Assembly (NCBI GenBank): GCA_032209605.1
Contig: JASFXZ010000002.1
Location: 52,578,431-52,642,430, forward strand
Length of the DNA stretch: 64,000 bases
Source of the DNA: Mactromeris polynyma
Lineage: Eukaryota > Mollusca > Bivalvia > Venerida > Mactridae
Direction: 5' to 3'
Position 1 is the stretch's first letter. Each line of letters opens with the position of its first letter. Positions 42,939 to 54,964 of this stretch are shown one piece after another. Under the pieces are notes generated by a model. The model saw nothing but the letters and a program-made list of their open reading frames with translations. It made no database searches and was not told the DNA's origin. The position numbers and the translations under genes were made by a program.

Positions 42939-43001
42939 CTTCGTCATCGCTGAGATAGAGTGGCTCCTATCTGTACGAGGCTTAATATCATTAACTTTCA
43001 A
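42939..43001 (-). other. Possible exon end on the minus strand
   Basis: GATGACGAAG followed by GTAAGTAACG on the minus strand is a strong donor, after a short open stretch starting MKVNDIKPRTDR. It could be an alternative first exon of the PLD gene or the start of a gene not otherwise visible. It lies about 0.7 kb from the consortin-like start, head to head. Confidence 0.25.
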
Positions 43002-43635
43002 ATCATAAACTACGCCAATCAGATATCGTGATAATCTACTTTTCTATAAGTTCACGAACTGTCTAACATGTCAGGTATTTCTCTGAAATGTCGAGCTCTT
43101 CGAGCGTTCATACGGTCAGCTATTTTTACGCAAAACGTAGAGATTTACGGTCGGTAATTTCTAACGTAACTTTACGCTCTAACTTACGCAAATACCTACG
43201 TACGCAAATATTAGTGAAACGCATTTACGTAGAAATTTTGTACGTACGCAAAAACTAAGCATAAGTACGTTAGTAAAACGGTACCCTGGTCCCTAACAGG
43301 GGCATTGCCCATTGACCCAATTAGGTGCCTAAAGCAGCCCCCAAACCCCTCGTCTTGAATTTTCCCCCCATTTCAGCTCTTGGGTCAATCACACCCCTAA
43401 TACTATCATTCACCTGTACGGGTCACTCTGTCTGTTTCTCTAGTCTGTTATTACATGTTTCAATTCAGAATGTTGAATTTTTTTAGAGTGTCAGTGTTGT
43501 CCAGAAATAAGGAGGATTTGATTACGTCAGTGATTCTGAAATTTAAAGAATATGATATACATGTGTGTGCCATTTAAAAATATCTATTTTGTCAAACTGA
43601 TATGTAGTACTTTGATACCTTATGTAATTGCAGAC

Positions 43636-46600
43636 ATGGAGAAAGCAACTGGAAAAGAAGTTGAGAACCTAGAAGCATCTGGTAACCCTGGTGATGAGAA
43701 GGATGGAGACAGTTCTGTTGAGGCCTCTAAGTCAGACAACGGTACTAGTGAACAAGCTGGTGTAGATACCCAAGGTACAAGTGAGGAGAACAATGTAGAT
43801 ATAGTAAAGGAATCCCAGGATGAGAATTTGACCACAGAAGAAACTGTACAAGATGGTGAGTGAAATAAAATAAAGGCCTGTCACATACATTCAGGCATGA
43901 TTATTCAGTCGAAGATTTATGGAATTTCATAGATTTCAGGTTTGCCAGGGCCATTTCACCCCACATAATCCCCATCCTGGAACCCCCTCCATAAAAAGTT
44001 CAGCTGATTAAATTTGTTTATATCCTCATGCTTGAGCCTTGATATTTCTGTTCTAAGATAAGCTCACTAACAGTCCCTCCTGTGGAGTTATCAGGACTTC
44101 ACAGATATAAGTAGCGATCACCAACATTTATAAAGAAAACTTCTGTGGATACAATCAATTATTGCCATTCTTGGTAATTAATATTGTATAGCGCCACTAA
44201 TTTGTATAAAATGGAAAAAAACTGTAAATAAGTTTTTAAATAGATTAAATTCTTTCAGCTACAAGCATTGGCAGATAAATGTACAGCACCATTATAATGT
44301 TGATTTGATTTGGTTATTTTTCTAATCAACATGTAGACTTATGTGTTTATGAGTATTTACTTGCATCACAATATCTTTTTTCAATTCTGACTGCCAATAG
44401 TTTAAGTGTATCTCTATGAAGAAAAGTCATTATCAGAGGCAGAAATACAATAAAGACTACATTATCTGTAATCTGACACTAGTGGTGTAGGATGTTCCTT
44501 TCAGTATTTGTAAATGTTAGCTAAGTCCAGCAGGATATCCTGAGGTGTTTAAGTACCTTGCCTCTATCTACCATCTCTAATACAACAACAATAATTACCT
44601 ATTATCAGCCAATTAATTTACAGTAGACAGGAAATTGTCACTTTATCTTTCAATTGTTTTTATTTTACTGTAACTGGCTTTTTATCTCAAATAATTATTT
44701 ACACATAGATGTATTCAATAAAATGACAGAACTGTCATGTTTTTACTTCACTTTGCATGTCAGAGCAAGAGATTATATTCATGCAGTTTCATTTAATTTG
44801 TGCTTGTGTCATTTTAGCAATAATGATATTTAGCATGTACAGGATAGCAATACTGTCAGTTAATTTGTCAGTTAATTTGTCAAATGGATGCAATGTTTGA
44901 AACTAGCTGTCTGTCAACTTCTAGGAAAGATATAAGACTGTAATATTGATCTATAGCTTATACAGTGCTGTCTCTTGTATTGAAACAAACTTACCATACA
45001 AGCATGATGGATATTGTTGGAGGATCATTTGTACACACATTACTTGTCATGGAAAGCCACAGACTATCATATAACAACTTTATGTTTATAGACAACACTT
45101 ATAAACTATTTTATCCAGAAACTATTGATGTGAGCAAAGAACCTCCTCTAGAAGATGAGATAAGAAATCAAATGTTTGAAAAAGGCCTCAAACATGACAA
45201 AGATGGAGAGAAACTGGAAGCATTGAAATGTTACCTCAAGTGCCTGGTTGGATTAAAAGAGAATACAAAGTTTGCACTACTACCTCAGTGTCTAAGAAAT
45301 GTAAGTTTCTTTGTATTTCTTTTTTTGAAAATAGTTTTACTGCCTGTGCCTTTTCAAGTCTCCAAATTTGGGAAAGTAAAGAAGTGGTTGTTTTGCTTAA
45401 AAAGATAACTTTGCAGCTATGGCTGGTGTTAATTGTTATATATATATGAGGTGATGTAAGAGCAAATATTCAAGGCAATGGTCTTTGAAAAAAGTTTAAA
45501 AACACAAAAACCTGACTTAATTCTTTCTTAAAAAGAAATTCAGTCAGAGGGGGGAAATAAACAAAGAATTGGGGAAACTTCATAACTTTTTGGGGGAAAT
45601 TGTCACTTTTAGGTAAGGGGAAACAGTCTATATTCACAAAAACTAGCGGTATTTCATGAGTCATTCATTGGTTCAGCTGATTAAGCATTGGAATTTTTTA
45701 TTAAAAATTCGACGATTTATACTACAGTAGTGAAATCTTACATTTCAGATTGGTGATATATACTACAACAGGGATGAATGTATCCTTTTTACATTATTTA
45801 CATAAGTATTGTATTATTTTGTTATATTATTTATATATGCTTTTTATAAAAATTCATTTGCTATGTAACATGTATTATGGGCCTGAGGCCTTTTATTGAA
45901 TTAACATTTCGCTCGTTCATCATTATGAAATAGTCATGTGGTTATTTTATTCTATGTATGTCTTTGTTATATCGTAATGTCTGGAAAATGTTAGTGGAGT
46001 GGCTCTGTCTGTTGTGTAAGTATTTTGAGTGTGAAGTAGAGACATCAGGTTTTTGTTCTCTGTGAAATGAGAGGTTATTATCCTTGACATATATATAGAT
46101 GAGAAAGCTATCAGTTTTATTCAGGCAGAGAAGTTATATTATGAAAGTGTACTTGTTGATGATACAGAATTACAGAAACATATTGGTAAGTGTAGTTGTT
46201 GATGATACAGAACTACAGAAACATATTGGTAAGTGTAGTTGTTGATGATACAGAACTACAGAAACATATTGGTAAGTGTAGTTGTTGATGATACAGAAAT
46301 ACAGAAACATATTGGTAAGTGTAGTTGTTGATGATACAGAACTACAGAAACATATTGGTAAGTGTAGTTGTTGATGATACAGAACTACAGAAACATATTG
46401 GTAAGTGTACTTGTTGATGATATAGAACTACAGAAACATATTGGTTACTGTGCTTGTGGTGTGGTCTATGAGTGTGTAAGGTTGTGGGTTGGAGCCCCGG
46501 TAGCGACAAACTAAAGTCATACAAAATAGTTTTACAGTCTAGAATGCCTTAGCGACTTCCTGCTAATAGTTGAGTCTGGGGTCAACAAAAATGCCTATAG

Positions 46601-49600
46601 GTACCTACGTGTACATGGTGACTGATGACCTTATAAACAAAAATAACGAACAAACAAATAGTTGAGTGTTACCTTGGGTGTGGAAGGTTGTGGGTTCAAG
46701 CTCATGCTGCTACATGTGAAAGTTGTTCAAAAGAGTACTAGTTTCTTTCTTGCCTTTGTTTCGCAGTGTAAGGTTGACGTAGGGCTGGTTGGCTTGGACT
46801 TGTACGTGTGTACTGCATGGTGTCGCAGTGTGGTAGCACTATATATTATGCTACAAGAAGACACCGTGTTGATGTAACTGAGCAATTGTTGATGAAATGT
46901 AAAGCATTTCACACTCACCATGTAGTGACACAGTAGTTTCCCTGAGTACATGATGTCTGAGGTTTAATAGCCAGTTAGTGTTCATGAAAATAATAGTATA
47001 ATGCACATTGCCCCTTATTTAACTTCCTCCGTATATATTTGTCATACTAAGTATTATCTCAATACACTTCTACTTGTTTTTGTGGTGTGTTAGGTGATAT
47101 TCAAAAATAAATTCATGCAATGATTTAGTCGAATTATACACTCAAATTAATCAGTTGATGTGCCTTTGTGGCCATTTCATTATTTCTACCTTTCTGTCAT
47201 GAACCTTCAGCAGTCCTGTCTGTTTATATCTATTGAAGCTTTAAGTAATGTGCTCTATGAAATATACAGTAAATTCTGACTTTTTCGGTGCAGCCGTACT
47301 AACATGACTTTGCTATTTGCATATCAGTGTTGTGTAAACCAATCAAATCTTACGTTAACCACTAAACCAACTTCTCTTCAACCGAACAACGTTTGTTAAC
47401 TTGATAGGATTGAATTCTTAGATAAGGGGTATGTTACCATGCAGAAATCCACTGAATTTTGGTTCATTGACTGAAATCCATTTTGGGTCTGGAGTGACCA
47501 GCAATCGTAACATCTCGGCATTTTTTTATGTTGCACAACAAATTTTAACCTTCAAATTGCGCTGACCGTCTTTTTTCAAGATACTTCCTGTTAGTTTTAC
47601 TTTTGGTAAAGAAGCAATGATGATATAGTTTTGCACCATACAATGGACATGTATTGATTGTTGTGATATTTTCTAGATGAAGTGACGGCAGAAGGTGCTG
47701 CCAGCCAGGAGGATACGAACGTAGACGCTCTCAGGGCCACAGAATATGAACAACTATCTAAACTCTGTATGGATGAAAAACAGTAAGTTGTAACACGGTG
47801 CTATAGTCAATATTTTAAGCTGTAGTTTACAAGTTAGGTTCAGTTTAAACTGATACTGTAAAACCTAAATGATAAGAACGTCTTTGGGACCCTTGAAAAT
47901 TGGTCTTCTTATTGAAGTGGTCCTTATATTGAGGTTGAATAAAAAGCAAAACAGTGAAAATGGACTTGAAAATTGCGCTCTTAATTTTGAGATGGTCTTA
48001 TTATTAAGATGGTCTTTAGATATTGTATGTTTTACATTCATGGTAAAAACAAATTCTTGAAAATTTACATAAATTTCTCACTGGATACCAGTATTCTCAT
48101 CTACTTCAGGGATTGTGAAGTTTTCAGTTCCACCTTGCCCAAGGCAGGAATCAAACTACTCCTAGACCACTATGCCTGTTAAAGTTGAGGTATAATAGCT
48201 TAACAAACTATTTCTTGATCTATAGTTTATGCTAAGCTTAGACTTCAACTTATGTGCAATTATTTCTTTTCAGACCACAACTTGCTCTAGAATATGCTGG
48301 CAAGGTAAGTACACTTGTTTTCTGTATGTTTGTGTCAAATGTTATGCTCACTTTCCTTATATCTATATGATTATCAGTTTAAGTCTATTCTGTTATGAGT
48401 TCCTCCCTGCATGTGCCTCGTCACTTCTCTGTTTTCTGAGTCTGTCTAGGTATGTCTGGGTGTGTCTGAGTCTGTCTAGGTGTGTATGTGTGTGTCTAGG
48501 TGTGTCTGAGTCTGTAGGTATGTCTGGGTGTGTCTGAGTCTATCTATGTATGTCTAGGTGTGTCTGAGTGTGTCTAGGTGTGTCTGAGTCTGTAGGTATG
48601 TCTGGGTGTGTCTGAGTCTGTAGGTATGTCTGGGTGTGTCTGAGTATGTCTTGGTGTGTCTGAGTGTGTCTAGGTGTGTCTGAGTCTGTAGGTATGTCTG
48701 TGTGTGTCTGAGTCTGTCTAGGTATGTCTACGTGTGTCTGGGTGTGTCTAGGTGTGTCTGAGTCTGTCTAGGTATGACTACGTGTGTCTGAGTGTGTCTA
48801 GGTGTGTCTGAGTCTGTAGGTATGTCTGGGTGTGTCTGGGTGTGTCTAGGTGTGTCTGAGTCTGTAGGTATGTCTACGTGTGTCTGGGTGTGTCTAGGTG
48901 TGTCTGAGTCTGTCTAGGTATGTCTAGGTGTGTCTAGGTGTGTCTGAGTCTGTAGGTATGTGTGGGTGTGTCTGAGTCTGTCTAGGTATGTCTACGTGTG
49001 TCTGGGTGTGTCTAGGTGTGTCTGAGTCTGTCTAGGTATGTCTAGGTGTGTCTGAGTCTGTCTAAGTGTGTCTGAGTATGTCTAGGTGTGTCTGAGTCTG
49101 TCTAAGTGTGTCTAGGTATGTCTAGGTGTGTATGAGTCTGTCTAGGTGTGTCTGAGTCTGTCTAGGTGTGTCTGAGTATGTCTAGGTGTGTCTGAGTCTG
49201 TCTTGGTATGTCTAGGTGTGTCTGAGTCTGTCTAGGTATGTCTGAGTCTGTCTAAGTGTGTCTGAGTATGTCTAGGTGTGTCTTGGTGTGTCTTGGTGTG
49301 TCTGAGTATGTCGTGGTGTGTCTGAGTCTGTCTAGGTATGTCTGGGTGTGTCTGAGTATGTCCGGGTGTGTCTGAGTCTGTCTTGGTGTGTCTGAGTATA
49401 TCTTGGTGTGTCTGGGTATGTCTAGGTGTGTCTGAGTCTGTCTTGGTGTGTCTGAGTATGTCTAGGTGTGTCTGAGTATGTCCGGGTGTGTCTGAGTATT
49501 TCCGGGTGTGTCTGAGTATGTCTAGGTGTGTCTGAGTATGTCTAGGTGTGTCTGAGTATGTCTTGGTGTGTCTGAGTCTGTTTGGGTGTGTCTGAGTCTG

Positions 49601-52600
49601 TCTAGATATGTCTGGGTGTGTCTGAGTATGTCTATGTGTGTCTGAGTCTGTCTGGGTGTGTCTGAGTATGTCAAGTGTGTCTGAGTATGTCTGGGTGTGT
49701 CTGAGTATGTCTAGGTGTGTCTGAGTCTGTCTGGGTGTCTGAATCTGAAACCAAATTTGATATAGAATGTTTGGTATACAACCATATTGATATATGACAG
49801 AAATTCTGTTATGAATATTTTTACAGTGTACAAAGTTACGACAGAAAGTATATGGTGATGGACATCTGATCGTAAAACAAACATTGGATTATTTTGCGAC
49901 AGTTTATGCTGAGGTTGGAAAAGTACAATATACAGGTGAGGATAAGTCTCTTCCTTTGTTGTTACCTGATGGTCATTTGATGACAAAGTTTATCCAATAT
50001 TAAAATCTACTAACAAAAGTATAGGAAGAGGGTATAGAGTGAAACAACAACAGATGGGCATTGGAAACAACACAAGACAACACATCATTCAAACATTTAG
50101 CTAACCATGGACATATTTCGTATTAACTGAAAGATATAACTTTAATTTCCATCTTGTGGTATATTTTTTGTTATCTGCATTGCTTCAACCGTAATCAATT
50201 AACCAATATAATTTAATTGGTCATAAAGTAACAGTGAAATGCACTGTGCACACTTTATTCTATACTGAGCATACGTTAATTTAACCCCCCCTCACACATG
50301 TGTATTTGTACTTCAGAATCTATGAGTAAATATGATACAGCAGGCCAGCCCGATCTATCAGCTGACGGTACACTAACTGATCAGAACAACACATCTACAG
50401 CTGAACCCACTTCTATATTAAGAAGAAGAAAAAATACAGAAGGTATATTATGACAGCATGGACTTTTACTTCAATACAGATCAGGCGGGCAGATTGAACG
50501 ATGCATCTACAGTAGAACCTCACCTTAAACACCACCTCAATAAAAAGACCACCTAAATTAAGAACAGAATTTTCTAGTCCATTTAACTGTTTTGCTCTTT
50601 ATTCAACCTTAATATTAAGACCACCTCAATAAAAAGACTAATTTCAAGGGTCCCAAGGATGGTCGTATTACTGAGGTTTTACTGTTCATATAAGGAAGCA
50701 GACACTGTTTTTGCTTTCTATTCTTGAGATGTTAATTCTACGAAATATTTGTTGAAAAGTCACTTGTTGTTTTTTAGAATTTACTGTCGAGGTTCAGCCT
50801 CAGTGTTCATCTTACACTAAATGGGTGTTTGAACTTAATCCATATCGCTTGAATGCTTGGGATTTTCCTGCATTTAATGCAAAAAGATACCTTATAACTG
50901 TCGCAACAGTGTAGTAACCTCAAGTCAAGTACAGTTATGTGGAGCACGCTAATAATATATCAGATATTTAGTGAGTTATGATTACATAAATATACTACAG
51001 TAGTTGTGTTTCAACAAAGGTTTCATGGACGTTACATAAATATACTACAGTAGTTGTGTTTCAAAAAAGGTTTCATAGACGTTACATAAATATACTACAG
51101 TAGTTGTGTTTCAACAAAGGTTTCATAGACGTTACATAAATATACTACAGTAGTTGTGTTTCAACAAAGGTTTCATAGACGTTACATAAATATACTACAG
51201 TAGTTGTGTTTCAACAAAGGTTTCATAGACGTTACATAAATATACTACAGTAGTTGTGTTTCAACAAAGGTTTCATAGACGTTACATAAATATACTACAG
51301 TAGTTGTGTTTCAACAAAGGTTTCATAGACGTTACATAAATATACTACAGTAGTTGTGTTTCAACAAAGGTTTCATGGACGTTACATAAATATACTACAG
51401 TAGTTGTGTTTCAATAAAGGTTTCATGGACGTTACATAAATATACTACAGTAGTTGTGTTTCAATAAAGGTTTCATAGACGTTACATAAATATACTACAG
51501 TAGTTGTGTTTCAACAAAGGTTTCATGGACGTTACATAAATATACTACAGTAGTTGTGTTTCAACAAAGGTTTCATAGACGTTACATAAATATACTACAG
51601 TAGTTGTGTTTCAACAAAGGTTTCATAGACGTTACATAAATATACTACAGTAGTTGTGTTTCAACAAAGGTTTCATAGACGTTACATAAATATACTACAG
51701 TAGTTGTGTTTCAACAAAGGTTTCATGGACGTTACATAAATATACTACAGTAGTTGTGTTTCAATAAAGGTTTCATAGACGTTACATAAATATACTACAG
51801 TAGTTGTGTTTCAACAAAGGTTTCATAGACGTTACATAAATATACTACAGTAGTTGTGTTTCAACAAAGGTTTCATGGACGTTACATAAATATACTACAG
51901 TAGTTGTGTTTCAATAAAGGTTTCATAGACGTTACATAAATATACTACAGTAGTTGTGTTTCAATAAAGGTTTCATAGACGTTACATAAATATACTACAG
52001 TAGTTGTGTTTCAATAAAGGTTTCATAGACGTTACATAAATATACTACAGTAGTTGTGTTTCAATAAAGGTTTCATGGACGTTACATAAATATACTACAG
52101 TAGTTGTGTTTCAATAAAGGTTTCATAGACGTTACATAAATATACTACAGTAGTTGTGTTTCAACAAAGGTTTCATGGACGTTACATAAATATACTACAG
52201 TAGTTGTGTTTCAACAAAGGTTTCATGGACGTTACATAAATATACTACAGTAGTTGTGTTTCAACAAAGGTTTCATAGACGTTACATAAATATACTACAG
52301 TAGTTGTGTTTCAACAAAGGTTTCATAGACGTTACATAAATATACTACAGTAGTTGTGTTTCAACAAAGGTTTCATAGACGTTACATAAATATACTACAG
52401 TAGTTGTGTTTCAATAAAGGTTTCATAGACGTTACATAAATATACTACAGTAGTTGTGTTTCAACAAAGGTTTCATAGACGTTACATAAATATACTACAG
52501 TAGTTGTGTTTCAATAAAGGTTTCATGGACGGTATGTCAGTGGCCATTCTTTAAGGGTATTCTCTGTGATGTGATAACAGTACATGTTTGATGTTATACA

Positions 52601-54323
52601 GGTAGTGAAAGAGAAAAGAGAGTGAGATTTAATGAATCACAAGTGCCTTCTGATGAGACCATCGATAGAGGTAAGACTTTCATCTGTTCCGTGCATTGAT
52701 ATGAGGAATAATGGAATAACTGTATGTACAGGCTGTCATCCAACTCCTATATTTTCCTATTTTTTGCATATTTTTCCTAAATTTTCCTTTATTTTAAGAG
52801 ATTTCCCATATTGTCAAAAACCTCCTATATTTTTACTATATTTTGCATATTTTTCTTGAGAAATGTTGTTGATAGCTCTTCAAAAGCTTGTTTTGAATTG
52901 ATACTGCTTTAAGATACTATTATTCACAGTTAAAACTTGTCCTAAAAATCCTTCAAACCATCACCATCTTGCAGAAGATTGCTGTACACTCATGGGTCTT
53001 CTTAAAGGACACCTTTGATGGGATGGATGTTCAACTTTAAATCTTGAAAGGTGTCCAACTCCTATACTTTTTATGCAAAATTTCCTTTATTTTTGCTATA
53101 TTTTATTGACTAACTGGTTGACAACCTGTGAATGTAATTGTTGCCTAGATGTTTCTCATTTAGTGTACATATCTGTTAATTATTGTGGAAATCTCCTTAT
53201 AACTACTGTAGAGTGATACAGTCTGATCTGATAGAGTGTGTTACATGCATCATACTGAACATTATCGTGGGGTTCTCCTTATAACTACTGTAGAGTGATA
53301 CAGTCTGATCTGATAGAGTAAGTGTGTTACATGCATCATACTGAACATTATTGTGGGGTGGCTTATTCTGATATATGATATTATGGATTGCTTCATTTTA
53401 TGAAATCCTGCAAGTTCTGCTTGACAGCATTGGTATTGCCTTAAAATATTAAACAATTGGGTAATATAATATACATAAATCTATTTGAACGCAACCAAAC
53501 ATTGTGCATATAGATAAAGTGACATTACAAAGGCAAAATATTCTTTATTTCTCAAACATAATTTCATCAAATTAATCAATAATAAAATAAAACATGGTGT
53601 AGAGTTTAATAGAATTTTAACAATAATTAACACGTAGATAATTGGAACAAGCTTTTGACAGTTGGTACTACATAATGACGCATACTTCAAATAGTTGCGT
53701 TTTTAATGGCGTCAAGTATAGTATATATGAAATGCTTAGGACATTTCACCCATAAGTTCACAAATATTTTACAATGACTTATAAACAAGTGAAAATAAAT
53801 GAATTACAAGATTGGTGCTAACTATATTGATTTCTGTTATGACATGAAAGTTGCATATCGAGTTAGGAGAGTATTTCTGTAAAGATATTTTGTAGTCGTA
53901 GTAGATTTCTATGGCATATATTTAAGGTGAGACTTGAATTTTTGAGAACAGATTTTCATACAAAGTCAGTTGTATTTTTCATGAATTTATTTTGAATATC
54001 AACATTTCTATTGACTAGTATGTGACTGTAGAATTTTCAGTGGATGTCCGATTCTTACTTAGAAAATATTCTTTAACTGACTTTAAACTCTTATTTATGT
54101 ATTCACCTTGATATTTTCAGAAGAGAAGATTGCAAGAGCTGTGTTACTGTCTCTCTTCTTAATGTTGCTGATAGTGTTAGTCATTCTTGGAATCTACATC
54201 TTCTGTAATCTTCAACCATCTGCCAGTTGTCGAAACATTCGACATGTGATAAATGATTCTTTGATGCAAATAAAGTATCTGTACTATCAACTGTGGTCGA
54301 AAAAAGATTCTAAGTACACATAG
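43636..54323 (+). CDS. CNST: Consortin-like TPR membrane protein, 10 coding exons
   Basis: Coding exons: 43636-43855, 45092-45300, 45749-45779, 46099-46185, 47677-47782, 48274-48304, 49827-49935, 50317-50442, 52602-52670, 54121-54323. All have AG/GT borders and consistent phases, and they join to 396 aa. An acceptor (AATTGCAG) two bases before the ATG means a noncoding exon lies upstream. The N-terminal about 73 residues are acidic and low in complexity. Residues about 85-260 form paired helices in TPR style (IGDIYYN..EYEKAISFIQAEKLYYE, then LALEYAGK and VKQTLDYFATVYAEVG). RVRF at 313-316 is a PP1-docking motif. One hydrophobic helix at about 336-358 leaves a 38-residue tail. This layout suits consortin (CNST, also listed as PPP1R64), a trans-Golgi connexin-sorting protein. 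The identification rests on architecture, not alignment. Two exons are only 31 nt. Confidence 0.72.
45350..45640 (+). mobile_element. Dispersed repeat, copy 1 of an inverted pair
   Basis: Contains GTGGTTGTTTTGCTTAAAAA, GAGGTGATGTAAGAGCAAA, AAAACCTGACTTAATTC and CAGTCAGAGGGGGGAAAT in this order. The same blocks occur in reverse complement at 54965-55255. Intron 2 of the consortin-like gene. Confidence 0.7.
46144..46446 (+). repeat. 43-bp array made from an exon end and its 5' splice site, 7 copies
   Basis: Unit 1 (46144-46186) is the last 42 nt of coding exon 4 of the consortin-like gene plus the first intron base. Units 2-7 repeat it in the intron almost unchanged. Units 1-6 each end CATATTG followed by GTAAGTG, a strong donor (GT at 46186, 46229, 46272, 46315, 46358, 46401). 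The seventh is degenerate (GGTTACTG). Confidence 0.95.
46447..46700 (+). mobile_element. Possible tRNA-derived SINE remnants
   Basis: GGTTGTGGGTTGGAGCCCC and, about 200 bp on, GGTTGTGGGTTCAAGCTC resemble B boxes. Between them a body ends in an A-rich stretch (AAAAATAACGAACAAACAAA). The A boxes are not convincing. Confidence 0.4.
47854..48036. mobile_element. Pogo-like MITE, copy C
   Basis: Begins TACTGTAAAACCTAAATGAT and ends near TATGTTTTACA. The interior has GGGACCCTTGAAAATTGGTC and GATGGTCTTATTATTAAGAT, matching copies A and D. Confidence 0.65.
48424..49737. repeat. About 10-bp TGTCTRRGTG simple minisatellite
   Basis: About 1.3 kb of TGTCTGAGTC, TGTCTAGGTG, TGTCTGGGTG and TATGTCTAGG variants with irregular higher-order blocks, in intron 6 of the consortin-like gene. 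It ends about 90 bp before the next exon's acceptor. Strongly G+T-biased on the plus strand. Confidence 0.95.
50508..50685. mobile_element. Pogo-like MITE, copy D
   Basis: Ends TACAGTAGAACCTCACCTTA and ACTGAGGTTTTACTGT. The interior has AAGACCACCTCAATAAAAAG and GGGTCCCAAGGATGGTCGTA. Intron 8 of the consortin-like gene. Confidence 0.75.
50982..52540. repeat. 50-bp minisatellite, about 31 copies
   Basis: Units contain GTTACATAAATATACTACAG and TAGTTGTGTTTCAACAAAGG then TTTCATAGAC. Variants are limited to CAACAAAGG/CAATAAAGG and ATAGAC/ATGGAC, so the array is very homogeneous and recently amplified. It fills most of intron 8 of the consortin-like gene and ends about 60 bp before the next exon. 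Confidence 0.97.
52730..53115. repeat. T-rich dispersed repeat with internal copies
   Basis: CCAACTCCTATATTTTCCTA, CTCCTATATTTTTACTATAT and CCAACTCCTATACTTTTTAT mark three related T-rich blocks in intron 9 of the consortin-like gene. Confidence 0.5.
53187..53358. repeat. About 85-bp tandem duplication
   Basis: CTCCTTATAACTACTGTAGA through CATCATACTGAACATTATCG appears twice with one small AAGT insertion in the second copy. Confidence 0.9.
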
Positions 54324-54960
54324 TTACTGTGTAGATTGATTTCATACTAAACGTTCATACCACTATGTAACATCACACTAACATTTTTTATTTGCCTTTT
54401 TGTTCAGTCATGGGAGGCAACTCTTGTGCATCTTTTATAGATATTAAAGCAGTTATGTCCCTTCTATAAATGCTGTAGTTAGTCGTTAAAGATTTAAGTA
54501 ACGATATTTCAAATTCTTTTCTTTGGTGTTTTGTTAACTTCATTTGTATTTTGATTTTTTTAAAAGATTTTGTTCTAGTAAATGACTTTTTTTGTAGTGA
54601 ACACTAACAACAGGGGAGTTTGATTGATTTAGCTTTAGACCTTTTTTGTACTAACCTTTTATCAATTTTGCATGTTGATGAATTATTGTCACTTACTCTT
54701 TGCTGCTAATTTATATTTTGTTACGCAATTGTGGAATAGTGTATTGATAAATATTGTAAAACTGCAATACTGACCACATGGTTATGCTTTGACAATGATG
54801 TCTGATTACTTTAGGACTGGCTTCATTTGTTTCTACACATGTATAAATGGGTTTCATTTCCTTTGTCAATTATGACGAAAATATGACTAAACAGGAGCTG
54901 ATACTTACAATTTTTAATATACAAATACCAGTAGTCAGTGATTATTTTGGGTTAATTTTA
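54324..54960 (+). other. 3' flank of the consortin-like gene
   Basis: T-rich sequence without ORFs, probably 3' UTR in part. No unambiguous polyadenylation signal was chosen. Confidence 0.45.
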
Positions 54961-54964
54961 CTGC

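Noticed and set aside
43070..43290. TACGTA/TACGCAAA-rich stretch as an enhancer or origin
   Set aside because: The motif repetition is suggestive but irregular; it could equally be a degenerate mobile element, and nothing in the sequence decides.
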